Below, piece after piece: positions 1 to 8,010 of a DNA stretch of 14,568 nucleotides. This DNA comes from Sphingopyxis sp. Lineage in GTDB: Bacteria > Pseudomonadota > Alphaproteobacteria > Sphingomonadales > Sphingomonadaceae. A program made the position numbers and the translations under genes. The notes under the pieces are model-generated. The model did not search any database, was not told the origin of the DNA, and saw only the letters and a list, made by a program, of their open reading frames with translations. Numbering within the stretch: position 1 is the stretch's first letter; every line of letters begins with the position of its first letter. Location: NCBI GenBank assembly GCA_012035435.1, contig JAAUPH010000025.1, forward strand, positions 1-14,568, given 5' to 3'.

Positions 1-1
1 T

Positions 2-493
2 CTGGCCGCCGCTGGCACCGGGATCACGGCGGAGGTTGCGCGCGAGCGGATGATCATGACCTATGAAAACATGCCCTACCGTCCGGTTCTGGTCGAATCG
101 CTGCGCCTCTATGTCGCGGCGTTATCCGCATATGACAGCCCCAGCCTGGTCCACTGCGTGGCGGGCAAGGATCGCACCGGCTTTGCTGTCGCGCTCGTCC
201 ACCGCCTGCTCGGGGTGCATGAGGATGATGTGATGGCCGATTATCTGCTCACCAATGTTGCTGGCAAAATTGACGAACGGGTGGCGCAGGGCGCCGACGT
301 CATTCGCGCCCGCTATGGCGGCGAGATTAAGGATGATGCGATCCGCACATTGATGATGGTTGGCCCGGCCTATCTCGACGCCGCATTTGCCGCGATCCGC
401 GAACGTCACGGCACATTGGCGCAATATGCCGAGGATGTGCTGGGGATGACCCCCGAAATGCAAGACGGGCTGCGCGACCGGCTAGTGGAATAG
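2..493 (+). CDS. Tyrosine-protein phosphatase, MptpB/LipA-like (5' end outside window)
   Basis: The reading frame is open from the left edge to the TAG at 491-493, so the start codon and the N-terminal part lie outside the window; 163 codons are visible. At 152-181 it encodes HCVAGKDRTG, the P-loop of cysteine-dependent phosphatases, with the nucleophilic Cys codon at 155-157 and the GKDRTG form typical of the atypical bacterial group (Y_phosphatase3) that includes MptpB and LipA. Downstream, ADYLLTN and the helical C-terminal part (GTLAQYAEDVLGMT) also fit that family. Enzymes of this group dephosphorylate phosphotyrosine and sometimes phosphoserine/threonine or phosphoinositides; the substrate here cannot be told. 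An internal ATG at 50 is not the start because family-like sequence continues upstream of it. It converges on the amidohydrolase gene. Family assignment is solid, physiological role unknown. Confidence 0.85.
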   Translation: MAAAGTGITAEVARERMIMTYENMPYRPVLVESLRLYVAALSAYDSPSLVHCVAGKDRTGFAVALVHRLLGVHEDDVMADYLLTNVAGKIDERVAQGADVIRARYGGEIKDDAIRTLMMVGPAYLDAAFAAIRERHGTLAQYAEDVLGMTPEMQDGLRDRLVE

Positions 494-608
494 CGACCAA
501 ATCTTCATTGTCCAACGCCCGTCTGCCCTTAGCTTGTCGAAGCTGAAAGCGAAAGGACAGCCCTTCGACCAGCTCAGGGCGAACGCGATTGGTCGGCAGG
601 GGTGCCGC
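494..608. other. Convergent intergenic gap with a repeat and no gene
   Basis: This 115-bp gap separates the phosphatase stop from the amidohydrolase stop. It holds the palindromic repeat described separately and no credible gene. No G+C stem followed by a T-run is visible, so the repeat hairpin may be the only 3' structure for the two convergent genes (inference). Confidence 0.5.
526..587. repeat. Sphingomonad-type palindromic repeat (intergenic copy)
   Basis: Inverted arms AGCTTGTCGAAG (531-542) and CTTCGACCAGCT (563-574) match at 11 of 12 positions around a 20-nt spacer. The right half continues CAGGGCGAACG, as in the CTTCGACAAGCTCAGGGCGAACGG repeat that I know as abundant in sphingomonad genomes. 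The left half is more decayed. It may fold into a hairpin at the 3' ends of the two convergent transcripts. A related copy lies inside pdhC at 4691-4766. Confidence 0.7.
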
Positions 609-1934
609 TCAATCCCCGCCCTTCACCACTGCCCCGCCCTTGATAACAACATCGACACTTTCCAGTTCGCGCACGTCGGCCAAAGGATTGCCATCCACCG
701 CGATGATATCGGCAAAGCGCCCCACCGCAATCGCCCCGACATCAGCTTCACGCCCAAGCGCCTGAGCGGCGTTGCGGGTCGCCGCCTGGATCGCTTCGAT
801 CGGGGTCATGCCATATTCGACCATGACCCGAAATTGCTTGCCGACCTCACCATGTGGCATCACCCCGGCGTCGCTGGCGAACACCATACGCACGCCTGCC
901 TTGTGGGCTTTGCGGAAGTTATCGCGCTGGATCTGGGCAACTTCTCTATCTTTGCGCAGATTATCCTCTAGCACGCCGTTCTTCGCACCCTCCGCCTGCG
1001 TATATTCGGTGTTGTAGATATCCATCGAGAACCAGACTGGCCGCGCCCGCGCGACCGCCAACTTGATCCCTTCGTCATCAACCAGGCTGGCATGTTCGAT
1101 TGTATCGATCCCTGCAGCAATCGCGGCACGTATACCGCTTGCACCATGGGCATGAGCAGCCGTGCGGATGCCCCACTGCTGCGCCTCATCGGCAATGGCC
1201 TTCAGTTCGGCGACGCTCAACTGTTGCTGGCCGGGCTCGGTGTTGCGAGAGAAAACTCCGCCCGTTGCGCACACCTTGATCACCTCGGCACCGAATTTCC
1301 GCTGTCGACGGACCTGATGTTTGAGCTCATCGGGGGTGTCGCCAATCCCCTCTTCCTTACGCGGTTTTTCGAGGCTGGGCGGGAGGAAGGTGGAATCGCA
1401 GTGCCCTCCAGTCGCGCCCAGCGCGTATCCGGCGGGCACGATGCGCGGACCGACGGTATAGCCATTGTCGATGGCTTGTTTCAGCCCAATGTCGTTGCGA
1501 TTGCCTGACCCAACGTTGCGGATGGTCGTGAACCCCGCGTCGAGCATCGCGCGCGCATTGCCGACGGCGGTCATGCCCCAGAAACTGTCAGTAAACTCCA
1601 GCCCGCGATACCCGCCAATGTCCGACGGACTGTCGAGATGCACATGCATATCGATCAGCCCGGGCACGATCGTTTTGCCGCTGAGGTTCACATGCGTCAC
1701 GTTGCCCCCCCACCGCACCGTGCGGGCATCAGCGATGTTGGTGATACGACCATCTTCGCCCACAAAGATCGCCGGGTTGTCGACCATCTTGCCGGTCAGC
1801 ACGTCAATCATGCGGTCGGCGGTGATGACCGTCTCACGCGGGGCATCCTGAGCTGCGAGCGGGGCCCCGCTGGCAGCCACCGCAGCAACCGCACTGACCC
1901 GCAGAAAACTGCGCAACTTCAAACTGAATCGCAT
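609..1934 (-). CDS. Secreted metal-dependent amidohydrolase (Xaa-Pro dipeptidase / imidazolonepropionase-like)
   Basis: This encodes a 441-residue protein of the amidohydrolase superfamily with a signal peptide (basic MRFSLKLRSFLR, then an Ala/Val core, likely cut at LAA|QD after residue 28), so it probably acts in the periplasm. Metal-site motifs are in the expected order: H97-x-H99 in IDMHVH, a candidate carboxylated Lys220 in AEVIKVCATGG, H261/H263 in AHAHG, H281 in IEHAS and the catalytic Asp355 in FASDAG. The layout resembles the prolidase-like amidohydrolases that cleave Xaa-Pro or N-acyl amino-acid bonds; the substrate is inferred only by resemblance. The start is placed at 1934 rather than at an ATG 16 codons upstream, because AGGGGA sits 6 nt before it and it begins a clean signal peptide. 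It is transcribed away from lpdA, perhaps from its own promoter in the 89-bp gap. Confidence 0.88.
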   Translation of the reverse strand: MRFSLKLRSFLRVSAVAAVAASGAPLAAQDAPRETVITADRMIDVLTGKMVDNPAIFVGEDGRITNIADARTVRWGGNVTHVNLSGKTIVPGLIDMHVHLDSPSDIGGYRGLEFTDSFWGMTAVGNARAMLDAGFTTIRNVGSGNRNDIGLKQAIDNGYTVGPRIVPAGYALGATGGHCDSTFLPPSLEKPRKEEGIGDTPDELKHQVRRQRKFGAEVIKVCATGGVFSRNTEPGQQQLSVAELKAIADEAQQWGIRTAAHAHGASGIRAAIAAGIDTIEHASLVDDEGIKLAVARARPVWFSMDIYNTEYTQAEGAKNGVLEDNLRKDREVAQIQRDNFRKAHKAGVRMVFASDAGVMPHGEVGKQFRVMVEYGMTPIEAIQAATRNAAQALGREADVGAIAVGRFADIIAVDGNPLADVRELESVDVVIKGGAVVKGGD

Positions 1935-1940
1935 ATTCCA

Positions 1941-1946
1941 TCCCCT
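1941..1946 (-). promoter_or_regulatory. Ribosome binding site deciding the amidohydrolase start
   Basis: On the minus strand AGGGGA lies 6 nt before the ATG at 1934-1932. No comparable site was found before the upstream in-frame ATG, and the downstream choice gives a proper signal peptide. Confidence 0.55.
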
Positions 1947-1957
1947 GCCCCGCAAAG

Positions 1958-1971
1958 CATGTTGCAACATG
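1958..1971. promoter_or_regulatory. Perfect 14-bp palindrome upstream of the amidohydrolase
   Basis: CATGTTGCAACATG is a perfect palindrome 24 nt upstream of the amidohydrolase start, in the 89-bp gap after lpdA. Position and symmetry fit an operator for a dimeric repressor, but no regulator is identified and no clear -35/-10 pair is seen around it. Confidence 0.35.
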
Positions 1972-2023
1972 GCAAATCGCAACAGTGTAGGACAGCGGAA
2001 AAAATCATGCGCGCGGGATAACG

Positions 2024-3415
2024 CTACATGTGCAGCATCTTGCCATAGGCGCCCAGAACGCTCTCATGCATCATTTCGCTCAGCGTTGGGTGCGGGAAGA
2101 CGGTGTGCATGAAATCGGCCTCGACCAGTTCGGCGGTCTTGCCGATGGTGTAGCCTTGGATCAGTTCGGTCACCTCCGCGCCCACCATATGCGCACCCAG
2201 CAGCTCGCCGGTTTTGGCGTCAAAGATGGTCTTGATAAACCCGTCGGCCTCGCCGAGCGCGATGGCTTTGCCGTTGCCGATGAAGGGGAAATTGCCGACC
2301 TTGACGTCATAACCCGCCTCTTTGGCCTTGGCCTCAGTCAACCCGACGCTGGCGACCTGCGGGTGGCAATAGGTACATCCGGGGATGTTGCGCGGGTCCA
2401 TCGCATGCGGATGGCCGCCCGCAATGGCTTCGGCCGCGATCACGCCCTCATGGCTGGCCTTGTGGGCGAGCCAGGGCGGCGCGGTGATGTCGCCGATGGC
2501 CCACAGGCCGGGCACATTGGTACGGCACATCGGATCAGTTTTCAGGAAACCACGATCCATCGCCACGCCCAGCGCCTCCAGCCCGATGTTCTCGGTGTTG
2601 GGCACAATGCCGATAGCGACAATGCAATGGCTATACTCTGACGCGGCGACCTTGCCGTCCCTGCCCTTGATGCTGGCCGCCACGCCTGTGGCGGTCGCTT
2701 TAAGGCTTTCAACGCCCGCCCCGGTCATGATCGTCATGCCCTGCTTGGTCAGCGACTTTTCGAGGAACACTGACACGTCGGCATCCTCGACGGGTACGAT
2801 GCGGTCGAGCATTTCGACGACGGTAACGTCCGCGCCCATGTCATTGTAGAAGCTTGCAAATTCAATACCGATCGCGCCCGAACCGATCACCAGCAGATTG
2901 GTCGGCATCGCGGGCGGCACCATCGCGTGGCGATAGGTCCAGATGCGCTGGCCGTCAGCAGGCGCAAAGGGCAGATCGCGGGCGCGGGCGCCGGTGGCGA
3001 GGATGATGTTTTTGGCGGTGAGTTCTTCCGTCTTGCCATCTTTGGTGACGGTCAATCTGTTGGCAGCAGTGAGCTTGCCCTCACCCATGTGAACCGCGAT
3101 CTTGTTCTTCTTCATCAGGTGGGTAACGCCCTGGTTCAGCTGCTTCGCCACCCCGCGCGACCGTTTCACCACCGCATCAATATCCGCTGATATTTCAGCG
3201 GCTTTCAGGCCATAGCTGCCAGCATGCTGCATGTAGTGATAAATTTCGGCTGACCGCAGCAATGCCTTGGTAGGGATGCAACCCCAGTTCAGACAGATGC
3301 CGCCGAGGTTTTCACGCTCGACAATTGCGGTCTTAAGTCCAAGCTGGCTCGCGCGGATCGCCGCGACATAGCCACCGGGGCCGGAACCAAGGACGATGAG
3401 GTCGTAGTTACTCAC
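2024..3415 (-). CDS. lpdA: Dihydrolipoyl dehydrogenase (E3)
   Basis: This 463-residue flavoprotein reoxidises the dihydrolipoyl arm of 2-oxoacid dehydrogenase E2, passing electrons through a disulfide and FAD to NAD+. Visible features are the FAD-binding GSGPGG at residues 10-15, the redox pair in CLNWGC (C41 and C46), the NAD-binding GSGAIGIEF, the second FAD motif AIGDI, and the C-terminal HPTLSE with the catalytic base H442 and partner E447. Length is normal for the family and there is no extra lipoyl domain. The start codon is GTG at 3415, immediately after the TAA of the small membrane gene, with AGG 7 nt upstream in that gene's tail. With pdhC two genes upstream, it most likely serves pyruvate dehydrogenase, although E3 is often shared with other complexes. 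No good terminator hairpin is seen after its TAG, only a T6 run. Confidence 0.96.
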   Translation of the reverse strand: MSNYDLIVLGSGPGGYVAAIRASQLGLKTAIVERENLGGICLNWGCIPTKALLRSAEIYHYMQHAGSYGLKAAEISADIDAVVKRSRGVAKQLNQGVTHLMKKNKIAVHMGEGKLTAANRLTVTKDGKTEELTAKNIILATGARARDLPFAPADGQRIWTYRHAMVPPAMPTNLLVIGSGAIGIEFASFYNDMGADVTVVEMLDRIVPVEDADVSVFLEKSLTKQGMTIMTGAGVESLKATATGVAASIKGRDGKVAASEYSHCIVAIGIVPNTENIGLEALGVAMDRGFLKTDPMCRTNVPGLWAIGDITAPPWLAHKASHEGVIAAEAIAGGHPHAMDPRNIPGCTYCHPQVASVGLTEAKAKEAGYDVKVGNFPFIGNGKAIALGEADGFIKTIFDAKTGELLGAHMVGAEVTELIQGYTIGKTAELVEADFMHTVFPHPTLSEMMHESVLGAYGKMLHM

Positions 3416-3769
3416 TTACTGGCCTTTCTTCTCGGCGGACGTTGCCGCCTGCTTTTCAAGCATAACTTTTTGCACCGGCTTGCCAAATGCGAGCACGATG
3501 AGCAACGGCACGGCCCCGACAATGAACCATGCTCGGCCGACATTGCGGAGATTGGCTGGTGCGGTGCGGTGGCGCAGAGTCCAGCCTAGCGGAAATGCGA
3601 TCAGGCCCCACAATGGGACCAGCCATAGCCACCAAGCCAGATCGTGGAGCGGTATCCCCAGCGCCAATGCAGCCACCGAAGCCAAGACGCCGACCACCCC
3701 GCCCACCATCAGGCCAAGCGCGGACACGGACTCCACGGCCCCCGGCTTGGCGGGGGCGGCATCGTTCAC
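3416..3769 (-). CDS. Small three-helix membrane protein between E2 and E3 genes
   Basis: I do not recognise a family. The 117-residue product has three hydrophobic segments, at about residues 17-39, 44-65 and 80-96. The second is Trp-rich ([11 protein letters not shown]). A short N-terminal tail and a Lys/Glu/Gln-rich C-terminal tail ([12 protein letters not shown]) flank them, and RHRT and RNVGR connect helices 2 and 3. By the positive-inside rule that loop is probably cytoplasmic, which would put both tails in the periplasm (inference). The start is GTG at 3769, overlapping the pdhC stop as GTGA; the stop TAA abuts the lpdA GTG. This tight packing argues that it is a real, co-translated gene even though nothing in its sequence suggests a role in pyruvate oxidation. 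Confidence 0.75.
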   Translation of the reverse strand: MNDAAPAKPGAVESVSALGLMVGGVVGVLASVAALALGIPLHDLAWWLWLVPLWGLIAFPLGWTLRHRTAPANLRNVGRAWFIVGAVPLLIVLAFGKPVQKVMLEKQAATSAEKKGQ

Positions 3770-5070
3770 GCCACCAGCCCCAGCGGGCTTTCCACCAGCG
3801 CCTTGAACGCCGCCATCAGTTGCGCACCATCGGCGCCGTCGATGGCGCGGTGGTCGAAGCTGCCAGTGGCCGACATGATCGTCGCGATCTGCAGCGCATC
3901 GTCGATCACATAGGGGCGCTTTTCACCCGCGCCGATGGCCATGATCATGCCCTGCGGCGGGTTGATGACGGCTTCAAACTGTTTGATGCCAAACATGCCC
4001 ATGTTCGACAGACTTGCAGTGCCGCCTTGATATTCATGGGGTTGCAGCTTGCCTTCCTTGGCGCGGCCCGCCAACTCCTTAATCTCGGCCGAAATGGCGC
4101 TGACGGCCTTGCTGCCCGCATCGACGATGATGGGCGTGATGAGGCCCGCAGGCACGCTCACCGCCACGCTGATGTCCGCGCGGCTGTAGCTGATCAGCGT
4201 ATCGCCCGCGAAGCTGACATTGCATTTTGGCACCGCAATCAAGGCCTTGGCGAGCGCTTTGATCAGGAGGTCGTTGACTGAGAGTTTCACGCCGGTTGGC
4301 TCAAGCGCCGCATTAAGCTCGCCGCGCAGCTTCAGCAGTTTGTCGAGCTGGATATCAACCGTGAGGTAAATATGCGGGATCGTCTGCTTCGCCTCGGTCA
4401 GGCGGCGGGCAATCGTCTTGCGCATGTTCGACAGTTTTTCCGCCGTGTGCGGGATGTCGGTGGTGAATGGAGTTGCGGGCGCGGTAGGCGTGGGCGGGGC
4501 CGAGGCTGTCGCGGCGACAACGGCTTCCCGCACGGAGGTTGCGGGTGCAGAGCCTGCTGCCTCAACATCGGCTTTCACGATGCGGCCACCAGGGCCGGTA
4601 CCGGTCAGCGCGGCCAGATCGACACCATTGTTGGCGGCAATGCGCTTGGCGAGCGGGCTGGCTTTCACTCTTTCTACTGCACCCGCCTGCCTTGAACTCG
4701 TCGAAGCGCCGTTCTTCTCTGCTCCATTGCTCGAAGCGGAGGGCGGTCCTTCGACAAGCTCAGGACGGGCGGGGGTGGAACTGGGCACCGGGACGGGCTC
4801 GATCTTTGGCGGCTCCTTCACGGTCACGCCGCCCTCACCGATCACCGCGATCACCGTGCCGACCTTCACATTGTCGGTGCCCTCGGCGACCAAAATCTTG
4901 CCGATCACACCCTCGTCGACGGCTTCGAATTCCATGGTGGCCTTGTCGGTCTCGATCTCAGCCAAAAGGTCGCCGGATTTGACCGTATCGCCTTCTTTCA
5001 CCATCCATTTGGCAAGCGTTCCTTCCTCCATCGTCGGGGACAGGGCGGGCATTTTGATTTCGATTCCCAT
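3766..5070 (-). CDS. pdhC: Pyruvate dehydrogenase E2, dihydrolipoamide acetyltransferase
   Basis: The 434-residue E2 core enzyme transfers acetyl groups from E1 to coenzyme A by way of lipoyl-lysine. Domains in order: one lipoyl domain (residues 1-78, lipoylated K43 in [10 protein letters not shown]), a Pro/Ala/Ser linker, the E1/E3-binding domain (about 137-172, [16 protein letters not shown]...GTGPGGRI), a second Ala/Pro/Thr linker, and the catalytic domain (about 205-434) with DHRAIDG near the end (H407, D411). The start at 5070 is chosen because [14 protein letters not shown] is the family N-terminus; the frame stays open upstream to 5595, but that part is antisense to the neighbouring gene. 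The first linker contains a translated palindromic repeat (residues 103-127). No E1 genes are in the window. Its TGA overlaps the next GTG by GTGA. No strong ribosome site is visible: AGGA lies 13 nt before the ATG. Confidence 0.94.
   Translation of the reverse strand: MGIEIKMPALSPTMEEGTLAKWMVKEGDTVKSGDLLAEIETDKATMEFEAVDEGVIGKILVAEGTDNVKVGTVIAVIGEGGVTVKEPPKIEPVPVPSSTPARPELVEGPPSASSNGAEKNGASTSSRQAGAVERVKASPLAKRIAANNGVDLAALTGTGPGGRIVKADVEAAGSAPATSVREAVVAATASAPPTPTAPATPFTTDIPHTAEKLSNMRKTIARRLTEAKQTIPHIYLTVDIQLDKLLKLRGELNAALEPTGVKLSVNDLLIKALAKALIAVPKCNVSFAGDTLISYSRADISVAVSVPAGLITPIIVDAGSKAVSAISAEIKELAGRAKEGKLQPHEYQGGTASLSNMGMFGIKQFEAVINPPQGMIMAIGAGEKRPYVIDDALQIATIMSATGSFDHRAIDGADGAQLMAAFKALVESPLGLVA
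4691..4766. repeat. Palindromic repeat translated within the pdhC linker
   Basis: Arms GAACTCGTCGAAG (4694-4706) and CTTCGACAAGCTC (4749-4761) match at 11 of 13 positions across a 42-nt spacer. It is the same repeat type as at 526-587. On the coding strand it reads ARPELVEG (residues 101-108) and ASTSSRQAG (122-130), peptides I recognise as typical products of this sphingomonad repeat. It keeps the reading frame and falls in the flexible linker between lipoyl and peripheral-subunit-binding domains. Confidence 0.72.
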
Positions 5071-5229
5071 GAAGGCGCTCAATTCCTGTTGCAGCATGGC
5101 TGGCCGTAGCGGCACTGCGTTGTTCCTCGCCATAAGCGCGTCGCGGGTCAAGGGGGGACCGCGATATGCTTGCCATTCATACGAATGTAGCGCAGTATTT
5201 TTGCGGTTCTGGTGGAGGGGCGGGCGGAC
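5071..5229. promoter_or_regulatory. Divergent control region between pdhC and the stress-protein gene
   Basis: This 159-bp gap must carry promoters for both divergent genes. For the plus strand, TTGCCA (5170-5175) and a poor -10, CAGTAT (5193-5198), stand 17 nt apart; this is only a weak candidate. A small inverted repeat CATTC-ATAC-GAATG lies at 5174-5187, overlapping that -35. Nothing convincing is seen for pdhC. Confidence 0.3.
5214..5218 (+). promoter_or_regulatory. Ribosome binding site deciding the stress-protein start
   Basis: GGAGG lies 11 nt before the ATG at 5230. This supports 5230 over the in-frame GTG at 5212, which overlaps the Shine-Dalgarno sequence itself. Confidence 0.6.
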
Positions 5230-5685
5230 ATGCGGACGTATCTGGTGGTGATTGATGACAGTCCGGAAGCCACCGTGGCGCTGCGTTTTGCCGCGCGGCG
5301 GGCGGCGCGGACCGATGGCCATGTCACCGTGCTCGCGATCGTTCCGCCAACCGACTTCCTTGCCTTTGGCGGCGTTCAAGCCACGATCGAAGCCGAAGCG
5401 CGCGAGCATGCCGAGGAACTGGTCGCTGCCGGGGCCGATGCTGTGGCGAGCGAAGCCGGGATAACGCCGACCATCATGGTCATATCGGGCCAACCCGTTG
5501 ATGTAGTGACCAAGCTTCTCGCCGAACGGCGCGAAGTCTCCGCGCTGGTGTTGGGTGCCGCCGCGCATGGCCCGCCGGGACCACTCGTCACCCACTTCAC
5601 CGGCGCAGATTGCGGATCGCTGCCCTGCCCCGTGATGATTGTGCCGGGGGCGCTGGATCTGGAGCGATTGGAAGCGCTGAGTTAG
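5230..5685 (+). CDS. Universal stress protein-type (UspA fold) protein
   Basis: This encodes a 151-residue single-domain protein of the universal stress protein superfamily. The N-terminus [21 protein letters not shown] is the characteristic first strand, Asp and helix. [10 protein letters not shown], the helix ending [10 protein letters not shown], and the C-terminal [12 protein letters not shown] ... [10 protein letters not shown] complete the alpha/beta fold. The usual ATP-binding signature (G-x2-G-x9-G-S/T) is not intact: after LGAAAHG the expected G-S/T is replaced by THF. It therefore resembles a PGPLV-containing alphaproteobacterial subfamily that may not bind ATP in the standard way (inference). 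It is divergent from pdhC and tail-to-tail with rnr: its TAG at 5683-5685 shares bases 5683-5684 with the rnr stop. Cytoplasmic; the trigger and partner are unknown. Confidence 0.82.
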   Translation: MRTYLVVIDDSPEATVALRFAARRAARTDGHVTVLAIVPPTDFLAFGGVQATIEAEAREHAEELVAAGADAVASEAGITPTIMVISGQPVDVVTKLLAERREVSALVLGAAAHGPPGPLVTHFTGADCGSLPCPVMIVPGALDLERLEALS

Positions 5686-8009
5686 GTCGGAGCCTCAACC
5701 GTACCGCTTTTGCCTTTGTGCTTGATATTGCTCGGTCGCCCGCGTTTGCCGACCATATGCCCTGCCCCATCGCGGCGTGCAGGTTTCCGGCCATCGCGGC
5801 GCACCGGCCCCGGGCCCGGCTCACTATCGGGCAAGGCGAAACGCAGCGCGCCGCTAATGGGATTGGCATCAACCAGCCGCAGTTCCAGCCGCTGACCAAC
5901 ACCATAGCTGACCTTGCCATGCTCGCTATCGAGCGAGCGCGCCGCCTCGTCATAGAAAAAGCGCTCGCTGCCCAGCGTCGAAACCGGCACTAGCCCGTCC
6001 CCGCCCAGCCCCTCGACCGTTGCGAAAAAGCCGAAAGGCTGCACGCCGGTGATCCGCGCGGGCAGGATTTCACCCACCTTCCCCGACAACCAGGCCGCTA
6101 CATAGCGATCGATCGTCTCGCGTTCAGCTTCCATCGCGCGGCGTTCCAGCGCGCTGATCGCTTCGCCGATACGCGACAGGCTCTTGCCGTCGGCCTCGCC
6201 CAGTCCGGTGCGGGGCGGTAGGCCCTTCGCCTTTCCGGGCAACTCCAGCCCATAGGCGTCGACCAGCGCACGGTGCACGATCAGGTCGGCATAGCGGCGG
6301 ATTGGTGAGGTAAAATGCGCATAGCTACCCAGCGCCAACCCGAAATGCCCGGCGTTGGCGGGGCCATAATATGCCTGTGTCTGGCTGCGCAAGATTGCTG
6401 TCATGATTTCGTCCAGCCGGTCATCACCCGAAAAACCGTCGATAAGCCGATTGAAAGTCGCTGGCGTCACAACCTGTCCCAGCGCGAAATTCTGGCCGAA
6501 GTTCGCCAGATAATCTTTCAGGCTGACCAGTTTTTCTCGGCTCGGCGGTTCATGGATCCGATACATGACCGAGGATTTCTTGGCCTCCAGCGCTTTCGCC
6601 GCCGCGACGTTTGCCGCGATCATATAATCCTCAATCAACCGATGTGCGTCGAGACGCTCGCGCACCCGGATTTCGGCGATATTGCCGAGGTCATCAAGGA
6701 TGACCTGCCGCTCGGGCAATTCAAGCGCAAGCGGACTGCGCCCATCGCGCGCCTTGGCGAGCAGACGCCAGCAATCCCAAAGGTTGGTGAGCGCGGGCAA
6801 TATGTCCCCTCCCGCACCCGGAAGCTGAGTTTTGCCATCAATCATCGCCTGCGCGGCTTCATAGGCGATATTTGCGCGCAATCGCACCAGCGCCCGGGCG
6901 AAACGCCATGACGTCACTTTGCCGTGCCGGTCGATCACAAGGTGACAGGCCATGGCGGCGCGATCCTCGCCGGCCTTCAGCGAGCAAACGCCCGCAGACA
7001 ACTCCTCAGGCAGCATCGGCACAACGCGGTCCGGGAAATAAACGCTGTTGCCCCGTCGCCGCGCTTCGCGATCCAGCGCGCCTCCATCGCGGACATAATA
7101 GCTGACATCGGCGATAGCGACGATGGCGCGGAAGCCGCCCTTGTTGGTCGCATCTTCGTCAGGCGCGGCCCACACAGCATCGTCATGGTCCCGCGCATCG
7201 GCTGGGTCGATCGCGACAATAGGCAAGTCTCGCAAATCCTCGCGGCCTTCAGTCGTGAGCGGCAGCTTGGCGGCAACATGTGCCTCGGCCACGGTCTCGC
7301 CTGCAAAAACATGCGGAATGTCATGCTTGCTGATCGCAATCAGGCTGAGCGCGCGCGGGGCAAAGGGATCCCCCAGCCGCTCAATAACCTTCGCACGCAC
7401 GCCCGCACCTCTTCCGTCCAATTCGGCGCGGACAAGCTCGCCGACGTCCGCATCGCCAAGATCGGCAAGCACAAAGTCATGGCGTGCGCGCTTGTCCGTA
7501 GGGCGCAGCCACAGCATTTCCTTGCCGCCCGGCCCCGTGTCGCGGACGATCACGCCAATGACGCTTTCACCCGCCGCCTGCAGCTTTTTCATGGGATGCG
7601 CGACATGACCCGCGCCGCGCTCCTCCGTGCGCGCCAAGATGCGGTCGCCGACGCCAAGCGCCCCCTTGCGGCCCTTTTCCAGAACGCGCAGCCGCGGCGG
7701 CGGCGTAGCGGCCTCCCAATGTTCGGGCACAGCATAGACCGCGTCACCTTCAACCGCGACAATCCGAAGCACCGTGACCTTGGGCAGGCCGCCATGTTTG
7801 TGGAACGCACGGCCAGGGGCAAGGTCGACCAGACCTTCGTCGGTCATGTCCTTCAGCAGCGCCTTGAGCGCGATCTTGTCATTGCCGCGGATCGTAAAAT
7901 GCTTGGCAATCTCCCGCTTACCCGCGGGCTGATCGGATGCCTCGATGAAGGCGAGAATATCGTCTCGGCTGGGCAAGCCATCGGGTTGCGGGCGCGGCGA
8001 CCGCGCCAA
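5682..8009 (-). CDS. rnr: Ribonuclease R
   Basis: This 775-residue 3'-to-5' exoribonuclease degrades structured RNA, including mRNA decay intermediates and defective rRNA or tRNA. Domains: an N-terminal winged helix (about 11-70, [10 protein letters not shown] ... GKREIAKHF), cold-shock-like OB domains, and the RNB catalytic core with its Asp-rich metal site [11 protein letters not shown] at about 267-277 and [14 protein letters not shown] further on. An S1 domain (about 645-725, [20 protein letters not shown]) and a Lys/Arg-rich tail ending near [13 protein letters not shown] follow. The frame is open upstream to 8102 inside proS, but that stretch is unlike RNase R. I place the start at TTG 8009, one base after the proS TAA, about ten residues before GLPSRDD. 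The start codon is the least certain part. The coupling to proS suggests reinitiation, and the stop codon overlaps that of the convergent stress-protein gene. Confidence 0.93.
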   Translation of the reverse strand: MARSPRPQPDGLPSRDDILAFIEASDQPAGKREIAKHFTIRGNDKIALKALLKDMTDEGLVDLAPGRAFHKHGGLPKVTVLRIVAVEGDAVYAVPEHWEAATPPPRLRVLEKGRKGALGVGDRILARTEERGAGHVAHPMKKLQAAGESVIGVIVRDTGPGGKEMLWLRPTDKRARHDFVLADLGDADVGELVRAELDGRGAGVRAKVIERLGDPFAPRALSLIAISKHDIPHVFAGETVAEAHVAAKLPLTTEGREDLRDLPIVAIDPADARDHDDAVWAAPDEDATNKGGFRAIVAIADVSYYVRDGGALDREARRRGNSVYFPDRVVPMLPEELSAGVCSLKAGEDRAAMACHLVIDRHGKVTSWRFARALVRLRANIAYEAAQAMIDGKTQLPGAGGDILPALTNLWDCWRLLAKARDGRSPLALELPERQVILDDLGNIAEIRVRERLDAHRLIEDYMIAANVAAAKALEAKKSSVMYRIHEPPSREKLVSLKDYLANFGQNFALGQVVTPATFNRLIDGFSGDDRLDEIMTAILRSQTQAYYGPANAGHFGLALGSYAHFTSPIRRYADLIVHRALVDAYGLELPGKAKGLPPRTGLGEADGKSLSRIGEAISALERRAMEAERETIDRYVAAWLSGKVGEILPARITGVQPFGFFATVEGLGGDGLVPVSTLGSERFFYDEAARSLDSEHGKVSYGVGQRLELRLVDANPISGALRFALPDSEPGPGPVRRDGRKPARRDGAGHMVGKRGRPSNIKHKGKSGTVEAPT

Positions 8010-8010
8010 T

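Noticed and set aside
2000..2023. T6 run after lpdA as an intrinsic terminator
   Set aside because: The sequence before it (CCCGCGCGCATGAT) does not form a stable stem, so I do not call a terminator.
5071..5595. In-frame N-terminal extension of pdhC of about 175 residues
   Set aside because: It is antisense to the stress-protein gene and its Arg/His/Gly-rich translation has no E2 character; the family N-terminus [14 protein letters not shown] begins at 5070.
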